Assembly (NCBI GenBank): GCA_963787895.1
Contig: CAWBEX010000002.1
Location: forward strand, 62,001 to 126,000
DNA from: Anderseniella sp963787895
GTDB lineage: Bacteria; Pseudomonadota; Alphaproteobacteria; Rhizobiales; Aestuariivirgaceae
Length of the DNA: 64,000 nucleotides
Direction: 5' to 3'
The notes under the pieces were generated by a model that saw nothing but the letters and a program-made list of their open reading frames with translations, did not search any database and was not told where the DNA came from. Of the stretch, positions 43,333-52,549 are shown in pieces. The stretch's first letter is position 1. Each line of letters begins with the position of its first letter. The position numbers and the translations under genes are program-made.

Positions 43333-43544
43333 GAAAGTCTAACAGGGAGGCGTCAAACAGAGTGGAAAACCACTCGGGTAATCCCTAAGGACTACGATTA
43401 ACAATATGCACAGAAGGTCCTTACCAAATAGTTAACGTGATTCATTTTGATCAACTTTGAATCTAATTGTTCACGTTACCAATCAGGAAACATATATAAA
43501 ACAGTATGTTGCCCCTGTTGAAATTATTGCCTGCGGGCATCAAA
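43333..43544 (-). ncRNA. Candidate small RNA or structured 3' untranslated region
   Basis: These 212 bases lie between the DUF1192 stop and the terminator at 43303-43332 and contain no supportable gene. They are notably AT-richer than the surroundings. They hold an inverted repeat TAACGTGA (43433-43440) / TCACGTTA (43471-43478) separated by 30 bases. Either a long 3' untranslated region or an independent sRNA ending at the strong terminator would explain the layout. No promoter is proven. Confidence 0.35.
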
Positions 43545-43730
43545 TCATGACTTGAAGAACGAGTCTGCAGCGAGCTTCGTAGATTGTTTGAGGTCAATGT
43601 CAGCCTTCAGCCGGACGATCTCCGACTCAAACGCCTCTATGCGCACCTTCAGCTCCTCAACCGAAAGCTCCGACAGATCATCGCCCACCGCAGGCCCGGG
43701 CTTTCCTGTTTTGACCAGTTCTTCTTCCAT
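43545..43730 (-). CDS. DUF1192-family small protein
   Basis: This 61-residue acidic protein begins MEEELVKTGKPGPAVGDDLS. The C-terminal half is a coiled coil (LSVEELKVRIEAFESEIVRL) ending LAADSFFKS, the typical DUF1192 form in Rhizobiales. ATG at 43730 has GAGGTGAG upstream. It is divergent from the quinone oxidoreductase gene with about 100 bases between. Function is unknown. Confidence 0.82.
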   Translation of the reverse strand: MEEELVKTGKPGPAVGDDLSELSVEELKVRIEAFESEIVRLKADIDLKQSTKLAADSFFKS

Positions 43731-43832
43731 CGCACTCACCTCTGCTTGCAACTGTCCGTTCGCATCACTAGTAAGCAGATAACACCAAAAACCAATCTGG
43801 CTGACAAGCTGAACACCAAAAGAGCCTGCAAC

Positions 43833-44831
43833 ATGACCAATCTACCTGCCACCATGACCGCAATTGCCATCACAGAGCCGGGCGGCCCCGACGTCCTGAA
43901 ACCTGTTGAAATACCAATACCACAACCTGGCGAGCATGAAATCCTCATCAAGGTGGACGCCGCCGGCGTCAATCGTCCAGACGTTTTGCAGCGCGCAGGT
44001 GCCTATCCGCCTCCGCCCGGCGCTTCGCCCCTGCCTGGCCTTGAGGTGGCAGGAGAAGTTGTCGCTCTGGGACAAGCTGCAGCACAATGGAAACTAGGCG
44101 ACAAGGTATGTGCACTCACCGCAGGCGGGGGGTATGCTGAATATTGTGTGGTGCATGAAACCAACGCGTTGCCCGTGCCGCATGGCCTTACTATGGCGGA
44201 AGCAGCAGGCATACCTGAGACGTTTTTTACCGTATGGACCAACGTCTTTGAGCGCGGCGCCCTCAAACCAGGCGAAAGCCTTTTGGTGCATGGAGGCTCA
44301 TCCGGCATTGGCACGACCGCCATCCAGATCGCCTCACAGCTGGGCTCAACCGTTTATACCACCGCAGGCTCGCCCGAAAAGTGCAGCGTATGTGAAAGCC
44401 TCGGCGCAACGCGCGCCATCAACTATCGCGAGGAAGACTTCGTCGAGGTATTGAAGGATGTCACAGGCAAGAAGGGCGTCAACGTCATTCTTGACATGGT
44501 CGGTGGCGACTACATCCAGAAAAACATCAAGACAGCTGCCATGGACGGCCGCATTGTCAACATCGCCTACCTGAATGGCTCAACTGCCGAGGTCAACTTC
44601 ATCATGGTGATGATGAAGCGCCTGACATTGACCGGCTCCACCCTCCGCGCCAGGCCCATTGCCGACAAGGCCGCCATTGCGACAGCCCTTAAGCAGAAAG
44701 TCTGGCCGCTCATCGAAGCCGGCAAGGTAAAGCCGCAACTGTACAAGACCTTTCCGCTACACCAGGCAGCAGCAGCCCATGCGCTGATGGAAACCTCCGC
44801 CCACATAGGCAAGATCGTGCTGGCGGTCTGA
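43833..44831 (+). CDS. NAD(P)H quinone oxidoreductase (PIG3-type MDR)
   Basis: This 332-residue zinc-free medium-chain dehydrogenase/reductase reduces quinones or enones with NADPH. Motifs: VDAAGVNRPDVLQRAGAYPP near the N-terminus, then GLEVAGEVVALG and the nucleotide site LLVHGGSSGIGTTAIQIASQ. VILDMVGGDYIQKNIK follows. No structural zinc cysteines are arranged as in alcohol dehydrogenases. ATG at 43833 is chosen; a longer in-frame extension has no similarity. It is immediately divergent from DUF1192, a frequent alphaproteobacterial arrangement. Confidence 0.92.
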   Translation: MTNLPATMTAIAITEPGGPDVLKPVEIPIPQPGEHEILIKVDAAGVNRPDVLQRAGAYPPPPGASPLPGLEVAGEVVALGQAAAQWKLGDKVCALTAGGGYAEYCVVHETNALPVPHGLTMAEAAGIPETFFTVWTNVFERGALKPGESLLVHGGSSGIGTTAIQIASQLGSTVYTTAGSPEKCSVCESLGATRAINYREEDFVEVLKDVTGKKGVNVILDMVGGDYIQKNIKTAAMDGRIVNIAYLNGSTAEVNFIMVMMKRLTLTGSTLRARPIADKAAIATALKQKVWPLIEAGKVKPQLYKTFPLHQAAAAHALMETSAHIGKIVLAV

Positions 44832-44938
44832 CAAACCGCATAATCAAGGGGGCTGGCGCTACCGCATCCTGGTGATAAACTCCCCACCTCTGGCAGGACG
44901 GGTCAGGTTAGTCGGTTCAAACAACAAGGAGAGCCCCT

Positions 44939-45754
44939 ATGTGCAATGCATGTGTGATCGAAAGCGTAAAGCAGCGGATGCTGTCTCGTCGTAGCCTGTT
45001 CAAATCCGCCGCAGCCGGTGCCGCGGCCATAGCCGTCGCAGGCACGTCCACCCGGCCCGTCATGGCCCAGGGTGCGCAGAAAATGGAAGACATGACTCAC
45101 GAGCTGCATGAACAGTTCCCCACATATTTCGGTGAACAGCAGTTCTTCATGGAGCAGAAATTCAACTGGGCCGAGCACAAGTTCAACCTGTTTGAACTGC
45201 GCGTCAACGAACACACCGGCACCCATTTGGATGCGCCCTTGCACTTCTCCGAAAACGGTCAGTCTGTTTCGGAAATCCCTGTCGCCAACCTGGTTTGCCC
45301 GTTGTGCGTCATCGACGTTAAGGCCAAAGCGGCAGAAAACGTCGATTACCAAGTCACCCCCGATGACATAAAGGCATGGACCGACGCCAACGGCCCTGTC
45401 CCTGATGGTGCCTGCGTAGCCATGAACTCCGGCTGGGCTGCACATCTCGGCACTGACAAGTTCCGCGGTGCCGACGCAGAAAAGAAGATGCATTTCCCCG
45501 GTTTCCACGTCGAGGCAACCAAGATGCTTCTGGAAACCAAAGCTGTCGGCATGGCCGTCGACACCTTGTCCCTGGACCACGGCCCCTCAGGTGACTTCGC
45601 CACCCACTATGCCTGGCTGCCAACCAACCGCTGGGGCATTGAAAACATTGCCAATCTCGATGCTGTTCCGGCCAAGGGTGCAACCCTCATTGTTGGCGCA
45701 CCCAAGCACAAGGGTGGAACTGGCGGACCGGCGAGAATTTTCGCAATGGTATAG
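44939..45754 (+). CDS. Tat-exported cyclase-family (kynurenine formamidase-like) hydrolase
   Basis: This is a 271-residue metal-dependent hydrolase of the cyclase/kynurenine formamidase family. The metal motif HTGTHLDAPLHF (H-x-G-T-H-x-D-x-P-x-H) is intact, and DTLSLDHGPSGDF and the C-terminal LIVGAPKHKGGTGGPARIF are family-typical. The N-terminus has a twin-arginine signal (LSRRSLFKSAAAGAAAIAVA), so the enzyme should be exported folded to the periplasm, unusual for a catabolic formamidase. It precedes an RraA-like gene by 78 bases. Confidence 0.88.
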   Translation: MCNACVIESVKQRMLSRRSLFKSAAAGAAAIAVAGTSTRPVMAQGAQKMEDMTHELHEQFPTYFGEQQFFMEQKFNWAEHKFNLFELRVNEHTGTHLDAPLHFSENGQSVSEIPVANLVCPLCVIDVKAKAAENVDYQVTPDDIKAWTDANGPVPDGACVAMNSGWAAHLGTDKFRGADAEKKMHFPGFHVEATKMLLETKAVGMAVDTLSLDHGPSGDFATHYAWLPTNRWGIENIANLDAVPAKGATLIVGAPKHKGGTGGPARIFAMV

Positions 45755-45832
45755 CGCCACAAAACTAAAGCCATCCGTCGCCCCGGGCCGAACTGGGGTG
45801 ACGGTTAATTTGCAAATGGAAAGCTGAATTTC

Positions 45833-46483
45833 ATGCCTCTCCTCACCGACCTCGCCCGGCTTGAAACCTCGATGTTGGCCGACATGAATAAACAGATCCG
45901 CGCAATGGACCCAGGCATCCGCCGCATCAACCCGGGCCGCAAACTGGTCGGTCGTGCTCGCACCGCCTCCTGCCGCAATGATTTTCTCACCGTCATGCGC
46001 ATTCTGGCCGACGCGGAACAAGGTGAGGTACTGGTAATCGATGGTATGGGCGGCAACCTGGCACTGGCTGGCGAAATGTTCGCCATGGAAGCCGCACGCA
46101 AAAAACTCGGCGGCATCATCATCGACGGTCTGGCCCGCGATTCAGGCGCAATGCAAGACATCGACCTGCCGGTTTATGCGCGCGGAGTGCACCCCGTTGC
46201 CGGGACAATCCAAACCATCGGCAAAATCCAGCAACCAGTTTCTTGCGGCGGTATCGTCGTGTCGCCAGGCGACATTCTGCTGGGCGATTCAGATGGCGTG
46301 ATCTGTGGCACCGAGGACGAGTTGGCTCAACTTGTGCCGAATGCCGCCAACCTGATGGCCAACGAAGAAAAGGCATTTGCCGCCTTCAAGCAAGGCGCCG
46401 GCCTCATGGACATGCTGAATTTCGAGGAGCACTACGCAAAGCGCGAGCGAGGTGAGGCCAGTGACTTGGGCTACATTCTTTAG
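45833..46483 (+). CDS. RraA/4-carboxy-4-hydroxy-2-oxoadipate aldolase-like protein
   Basis: This 216-residue RraA-family protein belongs to a family that includes RNase E inhibitors and class II HMG/CHA aldolases or oxaloacetate decarboxylases. The family blocks are EVLVIDGMGGNLALAGEMFA and GGIIIDGLARDSGAMQDIDL; the latter includes the substrate-binding R-D. VSPGDILLGDSDGVI follows. Together with the upstream formamidase-like enzyme it suggests degradation of an organic acid, but the reaction is not established. Confidence 0.85.
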   Translation: MPLLTDLARLETSMLADMNKQIRAMDPGIRRINPGRKLVGRARTASCRNDFLTVMRILADAEQGEVLVIDGMGGNLALAGEMFAMEAARKKLGGIIIDGLARDSGAMQDIDLPVYARGVHPVAGTIQTIGKIQQPVSCGGIVVSPGDILLGDSDGVICGTEDELAQLVPNAANLMANEEKAFAAFKQGAGLMDMLNFEEHYAKRERGEASDLGYIL

Positions 46484-46604
46484 CTGAGCGCAAAACAGCA
46501 ATTGCCAATTGATCCTGCGGCATCTATATAGCGTCTATTCCCAAACAATTTGATCCTGCCGGATCAGCAGAGCCACCTGAAAACGGTTCTGAAGGAGAAA
46601 ACCC

Positions 46605-47375
46605 ATGTCTGATACACCCTTGATGCCCAAAGCAACCGCCGTCTGGCTGGTCGACAACACCGCACTGACCTTCATCCAGATTGCCGACTTCTGCAAACTG
46701 CACCCGCTCGAGGTGAAGGGCATTGCCGATGGCGAAGTAGCCGTTGGGATCAAGGGATCCGATCCGGTCGCCGCCAACCAGATCACCCGTGATGAAATCG
46801 CAGCCGGCGAAAAGGATCCTTCGTTCAAGCTCAAATTGGCCAAGTCCAAAATTGTTGTGCCCGCGGCCGCCAAGCGCAAAGGCCCAAAATATACACCAGT
46901 GTCTCGCAGGCAGGACCGCCCGGACGCCATCAGCTGGCTGCTGCGCAATCATCCCGAGCTCGCCGACAGTCAGGTGATGAAACTGGTTGGCACAACCAAG
47001 ACCACGATCAATGCCATCCGTGACCGCACCCACTGGAACAGTGCCAACCTCAAGCCCGTTGACCCTGTAACCCTGGGCCTGTGCTCGCAGCTCGAACTCG
47101 ACCTTGCCGTGCGTAAGGCAGCCAAACGCGTTGAAAAGGCCGGCGGACAGGTCAGCCAGACACTGAGGCCGGCAGAAGAAACCGTCCCGCCACCCTACGC
47201 CATTGCAGAACCTGCTGCCGAAGCGCCGCAAAGCAAATCAGATGCACCCAGCGCCGACGAAGCGTTCAAGGACTTCAAACCGGAACCGGCAGACCCGGAT
47301 GCAGAGGCAGAAGCCGATGTGGATGTCGATTCAGTGTTTGCCAAGCTGAAGGATCTGAAGACGGGCGAAAACTAG
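46605..47375 (+). CDS. trcR: Cell-cycle transcriptional regulator TrcR (DUF1013)
   Basis: This is a 256-residue DUF1013 protein conserved across alphaproteobacteria and described as the cell-cycle regulator TrcR. The N-terminus MPKATAVWLVDNTALTFIQI and the following ADFCKLHPLEVKGIADGEVA are the hallmark. A helical DNA-binding-like region (AISWLLRNHPELADSQVMKL then VGTTKTTINAIRDRTHW) follows, and the acidic C-terminus is low-complexity. ATG at 46605 has GAAGGAG upstream. A hairpin terminator follows at 47410-47446. Confidence 0.88.
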   Translation: MSDTPLMPKATAVWLVDNTALTFIQIADFCKLHPLEVKGIADGEVAVGIKGSDPVAANQITRDEIAAGEKDPSFKLKLAKSKIVVPAAAKRKGPKYTPVSRRQDRPDAISWLLRNHPELADSQVMKLVGTTKTTINAIRDRTHWNSANLKPVDPVTLGLCSQLELDLAVRKAAKRVEKAGGQVSQTLRPAEETVPPPYAIAEPAAEAPQSKSDAPSADEAFKDFKPEPADPDAEAEADVDVDSVFAKLKDLKTGEN

Positions 47376-47409
47376 ACCTTCACTTCTCCACCATTCTCGA
47401 TCGCACGGG

Positions 47410-47446
47410 GGCCGGAAACCTGATTGGGTGCCGGCCTCTTGCTTTT
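47410..47446 (+). terminator. trcR terminator
   Basis: GGCCGG (47410-47415) and CCGGCC (47431-47436) form a stem, followed by TCTTGCTTTT. It falls between trcR and the convergent transporter gene. Confidence 0.6.
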
Positions 47447-47448
47447 CG

Positions 47449-48411
47449 TCAATCGTGCAATACCGGCTCCGGCACTTTGCCATCCCTGTGCACTTCTTTT
47501 TCGCGGAAGAACACATACAGCCCTGCCGCAGCAATCAGCACAATACCAGCCATGCTCAGCGCATCCGGCAAGTCACCCCAGGTAATGAAACCCAGAAACA
47601 CAGCGAACGGCAGACCAGCATACTCAAACGGTGCAACAGTGCGCGCTTGCGCAATCCGGTAGGCTTGCGACAACAGATAGCCGCCCACACCGACAAGTGC
47701 TCCGCACGCCATCATCATTGCCAGGCCATACATATCCGGCCATACCCAGGCACGGAACAGGAAATCAAGTGTCGGATCATCGCCGATCGACATCCAGCCA
47801 GAGCCGAAAACCAGACCAAACACCGCAGAAAACACGACGAAGCACACCTGCACATAGAACGCCATGACCGAAGCGCTCTCCGTCGCCCCCATAATGCGGG
47901 CAAGAATCTGGATAGTGGCATAGCAGAACGCTGCAATCAGCGGCAGCAGCGCAACCAGCCGCAACGAACTGCCCTCCGGCCGCAACATGATGATCACTCC
48001 CAGCATGCCGACGATCAGGGCAACCCAGCGTTTGGCGCCCACTTTCTCGCCCAGCACGGGAATGGCCAACAGAGTGATAATGAGAGGAGCAGAAAAGAAG
48101 ATTGCCGCAGCATCACCAAGCGGCATCGACGCCAACCCCAGAAAATAGGCCATGTTGGCGCAAATCAGCAAAAGGCCCCGAATCACATGCGCACCCAACC
48201 TTTTGGTTCTCAGCTGCTGAAATCCACCCTCCAGCATCAGAAACAGGCATGTCAGCGCTATGGCAACGATTGAGCGGACAAATCCAATCTCATGCAGCGG
48301 ATAAATGCCCGAAATCAACTTGATTATCATATCCTGGATGCCGAGAGCCAGAGTCCCGCCCAAAACGCACACGATGCCTACAAAGTTCCTGTCTTCGTGC
48401 GCATTTGACAT
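47449..48411 (-). CDS. EamA-family (DMT) transporter
   Basis: This is a 320-residue membrane protein with about ten hydrophobic helices in two EamA repeats (for example GVVIMLRPEG-type loops between ALIVGMLGVIIMLRPEGSSL and YVQVCFVVFSAVFGLVFGSG). The family exports or imports metabolites such as amino acids or nucleosides. The start MSNAHEDRNFVGIVCVLGG at 48411 matches family length. It is convergent with trcR. The substrate is unknown. Confidence 0.88.
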   Translation of the reverse strand: MSNAHEDRNFVGIVCVLGGTLALGIQDMIIKLISGIYPLHEIGFVRSIVAIALTCLFLMLEGGFQQLRTKRLGAHVIRGLLLICANMAYFLGLASMPLGDAAAIFFSAPLIITLLAIPVLGEKVGAKRWVALIVGMLGVIIMLRPEGSSLRLVALLPLIAAFCYATIQILARIMGATESASVMAFYVQVCFVVFSAVFGLVFGSGWMSIGDDPTLDFLFRAWVWPDMYGLAMMMACGALVGVGGYLLSQAYRIAQARTVAPFEYAGLPFAVFLGFITWGDLPDALSMAGIVLIAAAGLYVFFREKEVHRDGKVPEPVLHD

Positions 48412-48545
48412 GCCGCATACCGCCCCATAGTCAATTTGCCATATGTAAGGGTAAGTTTAGAGGGCTGAGTCTTAATTTACTTGCAACCAGCCCCCTGTTT
48501 AGCGACGACACTTCGCGTTTGCCCCGGAAATCGGCAAGACAAAGA

Positions 48546-50453
48546 TCAACCGAGAGTACCTACCCCGCGCCCAGTCATCACTTCGGTGATTTCATCCAGA
48601 ATGGCCGGATCATCGATTGTGGCGGGCATCTTCCAGTCAGCTCCATCGGCAATGGAGCGGACTGTCGCACGCAATATCTTGCCAGACCGCGTCTTTGGCA
48701 GCCGCTTGACCACCATCACCGTGCGAAGCGCCGCAACTGCACCAATCTTTTTGCGCACAAGCTTCACGCACTCCGCCTCCACATCTTCCGGTGCCTTGTT
48801 GACCCCGGATTTCAACACAATAAACCCGACAGGCAGTTGACCCTTCAGTTTGTCTGCAACCCCAACTACCGCACATTCAGCGACATCAGGATGTGATGAC
48901 AACACTTCCTCCATGCCCCCGGTCGACAATCTGTGGCCAGCCACATTGATGATGTCGTCGGTACGCGCCATGATGAACAGGTAACCTTCCTCATCCATGT
49001 ATCCGGCATCTGCCGTCTCATAATAACCCGGAAAGGTCTTCAGATAGCTGTTCCTGAAGCGCTCATCGGCGTTCCACAGCGTTGGCAGGCACGATGGCGG
49101 CAATGGCAGTTTTACGCAAACCGCACCCAGTTCACCGCGTGGCACTTCATGCCCCGCTTCATCCAGCACCTGGACATCATAGCCGGGCATCGGAACAGCC
49201 GGTGAGCCCAGCTTCACCGGCAGCAGTCCCAGCCCAACCGGATTGCCGGCGATGGTCCAGCCGGTCTCCGTCTGCCACCAATGGTCAATAACCGGTACTT
49301 GCAACACACCCTGCGCCCACTGGATGGTATCCGGATCAGCCCGTTCGCCGGCCAGAAACAACGTCCGGAAGTGCGAAAGATCATGTTTTTTGACAAACTC
49401 GCCTTTTGGATCTTCCTTCTTGATCGCGCGGAACGCGGTTGGCGCTGTAAACAGGCACACTGCCTTGTGTTCTTCGATCACTCGCCAGAAAGTCCCTGCA
49501 TCGGGCGTCCCTACCGGTTTTCCTTCGAACAAGATGGTTGTGCAGCCATGCAACAGCGGCGCATAAACGATATAGGAATGGCCAACCACCCAGCCCACGT
49601 CTGATGCGGCCCAGTAAACCTCTCCCGGTTTCACCCCATACATGGCCGACATCGACCATTTCAGCGCCACCATGTGCCCGCCATTATCGCGCACCACCCC
49701 CTTGGGCTGGCCGGTTGTGCCTGATGTGTACAGAATATAGAGCGGGTCAGTAGCCTCCACGGGGACACAGTCTGCCGCGCGCCCTGCAGCTTTCACCTCG
49801 TCTACCGAAGTGTGCCAGTCATGATCATACCCGGCCTTCAGTTCAGCCGTCACCTGCTCGCGCTGCAGAACGATTGTGCCAACAGGCTTTGCCTTCGAAA
49901 TTGCAATGGCCTCATCCAGAAGAGGCTTGTATGCAATGACCCTTCCAGGCTCAATACCACACGAGGATGATACAATAAGCTTCGGAGTGGCATCATTGAT
50001 ACGTGTAGCGAGCTCATTCGGAGCAAATCCACCAAACACAACCGAATGAACTGCGCCAATGCGCGCGCACGCCAGCATGGCAATAGCTGCTTCCGGCACC
50101 ATCGGCATGTAGATGATGACCCTGTCACCTTTTCCCGCTCCCTTGTCCGCGAGAACCTGGGCAAACGCGGCTACTTCGCTCAGCAACTGCGAATAGGTGT
50201 AGGTGCGCTTGGTCCCTGTAATGGGTGAATCATAGATAATCGCAGCCTGATCGCCTCTTCCGGCTGCGACATGCCTATCCAGCGCGTTCCAGCAGGTGTT
50301 GCATTGCGCGCCGACAAACCAGCGGTCCAGTCCCCCTACCTTGTCATAAACCTTGTCCCAAGGCTTTATCCAGTCGATCTCGCTGGCTGCCTGCGCCCAA
50401 AACCCTTCCGGATCCGCTTTCCAACCTGCGTAAACATCGTGATAACCGCTCAT
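48546..50453 (-). CDS. prpE: Propionate/short-chain acyl-CoA synthetase (PrpE-like)
   Basis: This 635-residue AMP-forming acyl-CoA synthetase is of the acetyl/propionyl type. The N-terminus SGYHDVYAGWKADPEGFWAQ and the core GRGDQAAIIYDSPITGTKRT are PrpE-like. The AMP motif is YTSGTTGQPKG, QTETGW is present, and the adenylation Lys lies in LPKTRSGKILRAT. ATG at 50453 is chosen on N-terminal similarity with GGGA upstream; 50465 and 50582 are in-frame alternatives. It makes propionyl-CoA or acetyl-CoA from the free acid. No methylcitrate-cycle gene is adjacent. Confidence 0.88.
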   Translation of the reverse strand: MSGYHDVYAGWKADPEGFWAQAASEIDWIKPWDKVYDKVGGLDRWFVGAQCNTCWNALDRHVAAGRGDQAAIIYDSPITGTKRTYTYSQLLSEVAAFAQVLADKGAGKGDRVIIYMPMVPEAAIAMLACARIGAVHSVVFGGFAPNELATRINDATPKLIVSSSCGIEPGRVIAYKPLLDEAIAISKAKPVGTIVLQREQVTAELKAGYDHDWHTSVDEVKAAGRAADCVPVEATDPLYILYTSGTTGQPKGVVRDNGGHMVALKWSMSAMYGVKPGEVYWAASDVGWVVGHSYIVYAPLLHGCTTILFEGKPVGTPDAGTFWRVIEEHKAVCLFTAPTAFRAIKKEDPKGEFVKKHDLSHFRTLFLAGERADPDTIQWAQGVLQVPVIDHWWQTETGWTIAGNPVGLGLLPVKLGSPAVPMPGYDVQVLDEAGHEVPRGELGAVCVKLPLPPSCLPTLWNADERFRNSYLKTFPGYYETADAGYMDEEGYLFIMARTDDIINVAGHRLSTGGMEEVLSSHPDVAECAVVGVADKLKGQLPVGFIVLKSGVNKAPEDVEAECVKLVRKKIGAVAALRTVMVVKRLPKTRSGKILRATVRSIADGADWKMPATIDDPAILDEITEVMTGRGVGTLG

Positions 50454-50816
50454 GCTGTTTCCCATTCTCGCGCCAGACTTGATTGTTTCCAATGCATCTT
50501 GATCAATTGCACCCCTGTTGCAAGGTCGCAAAAAGACTAAAGACCCGCTTGCATATACTACGGCAGCCATTTCCGGCGGCACTCATTGCCTGCCAACACT
50601 CTTTGGCACGCCGGTGCCTTCAGACACGCTGCTACCGGGCACACTGACCGGATTGGCGCCAGCGGTGCCAAATCTGCCTGCATTCCGGTTTCACCTCATG
50701 GCAACTGCTCAGTGCCGGAAAACCGGGGTTGCGCAGGCAAATATGCTGAATTGCACGAGCTCTGTGATCGCGCTAAACAACAGTGACCCCGGCTAACACC
50801 CCTCAGGAAGCCCACA
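50454..50816. other. Divergent intergenic region between two acyl-CoA synthetases
   Basis: These 363 bases separate divergent genes and must contain both promoters. I see no supportable ORF or clear repeat. The sequence is of mixed composition, with a short AT-rich tract (GCATATACTACGG near 50548). Confidence 0.4.
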
Positions 50817-52445
50817 ATGACCAATTCATACGACCTTGGCCTCGCCAAAACGGCAGCCAATTACCAGCCACTCACCCCCATCACGTTCCTCGCACGCTCA
50901 GCCCGCGTATACCCGAACCACACTGCCATCATCCATGGGCAGCAAAGTCTCAACTACGCACAGATGTACGCACGCTGCCGCAAGCTCGCCTCAGCGCTGG
51001 AGCGTCACGGCGTAAAAAAGGGTGACACCGTCTCGGTGATGCTTGCCAACACCCCGCCCATGCTCGAGTGCCACTACGGTGTGCCGATGACCGGGGCTGT
51101 GCTCAACACCATGAACACAAGACTGGATGCCCCGATCATCGCGTTCACGCTAGCCCATGCTGAAACGAAAGTGCTGATAGTTGACCGTGAATTCTCACAA
51201 CTTGTGCAGGACGCACTTGGTTTGATGGAAGGTCCAAAGCCGTTCGTCATCGATTTCGACGACAGGCAGTTTCAGCAGGACGGCCCAATGATCGGTTCTG
51301 TCGAGTATGAAACTTTCATAGCCGACGGAGACGCGGAATACGACTGGAAAGGTCCCGATGATGAGTGGGAGGCTATCTCTCTCAATTACACCTCAGGCAC
51401 AACCGGCAACCCCAAGGGTGTCGTATATCACCATCGCGGCGCCTACCTTCTGGCCCAGGGCAATGCCATCACCACATCAATGGCAAAGCATCCTGTCTAC
51501 CTGTGGACACTCCCCATGTTCCATTGCAATGGCTGGTGCTTCCCATGGACCATGTCCGTCATCGGTGGCACCAATGTTTGCCTTCGTCAGGTTCGCCCCA
51601 ATGCAATCTGGCAGGCACTGGCAGACCATGGCGTGACCCATCTGTGCGGCGCGCCGATCGTCATGTCGACCATCCTCGGTGCTCCCGAACAGGACAAGCG
51701 CAAGCTCGATCATGTCGTCGAGTTCTTCACCGCCGCCGCCCCGCCGCCGGAAGCCACACTCGCTGCAATGGCTGATGCGGGCTTCAACGTGACCCACCTC
51801 TACGGCCTCACCGAAAGCTACGGTCCAGCCGTCGTCAATGACTGGTCGGCCGCGTGGGACGAACTGCCCTCAGCCGAACGCGCAAAGAAGAAGGCCCGCC
51901 AGGGCGTTCCCTATGCAGCGCTTGATGACCTCACCATCATGGACCCCGAAACCATGACCCGCGTGCCCCCTGATGGTGAGACAATGGGCGAGGTCATGAT
52001 GCGCGGCAACATCATCATGAAGGGCTATCTGAAGAACCAGAAGGCATCAGACGAAGCCTTCCGTGGCGGGTGGTTCCACACCGGCGACCTGGGCGTCCTG
52101 CACGCAGACGGATACATACAGCTCAAGGACCGTTCCAAGGATATCATCATTTCCGGCGGTGAAAACATCTCCTCGATCGAAGTGGAAGACACCCTTTACA
52201 AGCACCCCGACATTGCCGCGTGTGCCGTTGTTGCGAAGACCGATGACAAGTGGGGCGAGACACCATGTGCATTCATTGAACTCAAGACAGGCAAGACCAC
52301 AACAGCCGAAGAAATTATCGAATACTGCCGTGCCAACATGGCTCGCTTCAAGGCTCCGCGCCATGTCATCTTCACCGAGCTTCCGAAAACTTCCACCGGC
52401 AAGATTCAGAAATTCAAGCTGCGAGAGATGGCCGAAGACGTGTGA
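50817..52445 (+). CDS. Medium/long-chain acyl-CoA synthetase (AMP-binding, AAE type)
   Basis: This is a 542-residue AMP-forming ligase. AMP motif NYTSGTTGNPKGVVYHHRG, motif II YGLTESYGP, GGWFHTGDLGVLHADGYIQL with the RSKDIIISGGENISSIEVED block, and the catalytic Lys in LPKTSTGKIQKF are all present. It resembles plant and bacterial AAE/FadD3-like enzymes that activate fatty or aromatic acids rather than PrpE. It is divergent from prpE. A long hairpin (52467-52500) follows the stop. Confidence 0.93.
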   Translation: MTNSYDLGLAKTAANYQPLTPITFLARSARVYPNHTAIIHGQQSLNYAQMYARCRKLASALERHGVKKGDTVSVMLANTPPMLECHYGVPMTGAVLNTMNTRLDAPIIAFTLAHAETKVLIVDREFSQLVQDALGLMEGPKPFVIDFDDRQFQQDGPMIGSVEYETFIADGDAEYDWKGPDDEWEAISLNYTSGTTGNPKGVVYHHRGAYLLAQGNAITTSMAKHPVYLWTLPMFHCNGWCFPWTMSVIGGTNVCLRQVRPNAIWQALADHGVTHLCGAPIVMSTILGAPEQDKRKLDHVVEFFTAAAPPPEATLAAMADAGFNVTHLYGLTESYGPAVVNDWSAAWDELPSAERAKKKARQGVPYAALDDLTIMDPETMTRVPPDGETMGEVMMRGNIIMKGYLKNQKASDEAFRGGWFHTGDLGVLHADGYIQLKDRSKDIIISGGENISSIEVEDTLYKHPDIAACAVVAKTDDKWGETPCAFIELKTGKTTTAEEIIEYCRANMARFKAPRHVIFTELPKTSTGKIQKFKLREMAEDV

Positions 52446-52466
52446 CTTGCCGGCTTGTGAGTTTGG

Positions 52467-52500
52467 ACATGGGCAGATGATTACAAATCATCTGCCATGT
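52467..52500. repeat. Long near-perfect inverted repeat (hairpin)
   Basis: GGCAGATGATT (52472-52482) and AATCATCTGCC (52486-52496) form a perfect 11-bp stem with loop ACA. It is extended by ACAT (52467-52470) / ATGT (52497-52500) across one bulged G. No T-tract follows directly. It could terminate the acyl-CoA synthetase transcript or be a recombination or protein-binding site next to the integrase-like gene. Confidence 0.8.
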
Positions 52501-52549
52501 GTCTCGCACATCAAATAAAACATGGATTTTTTGACTAGGCAATTGAGAC

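Noticed and set aside
44832..44938. TPP or other riboswitch upstream of the Tat-exported cyclase
   Set aside because: The spacer has a GC-rich stretch but not the conserved TPP (CTGAGA and ACCTGATC-like) elements or any other riboswitch core that I recognise.
50817..52445. DmdB (methylmercaptopropionyl-CoA ligase) as part of a DMSP pathway with the gene at 17660
   Set aside because: The N-terminus and overall pattern are AAE/FadD3-like rather than DmdB-like. The two genes are 32 kb apart and DmdC/DmdD are absent.
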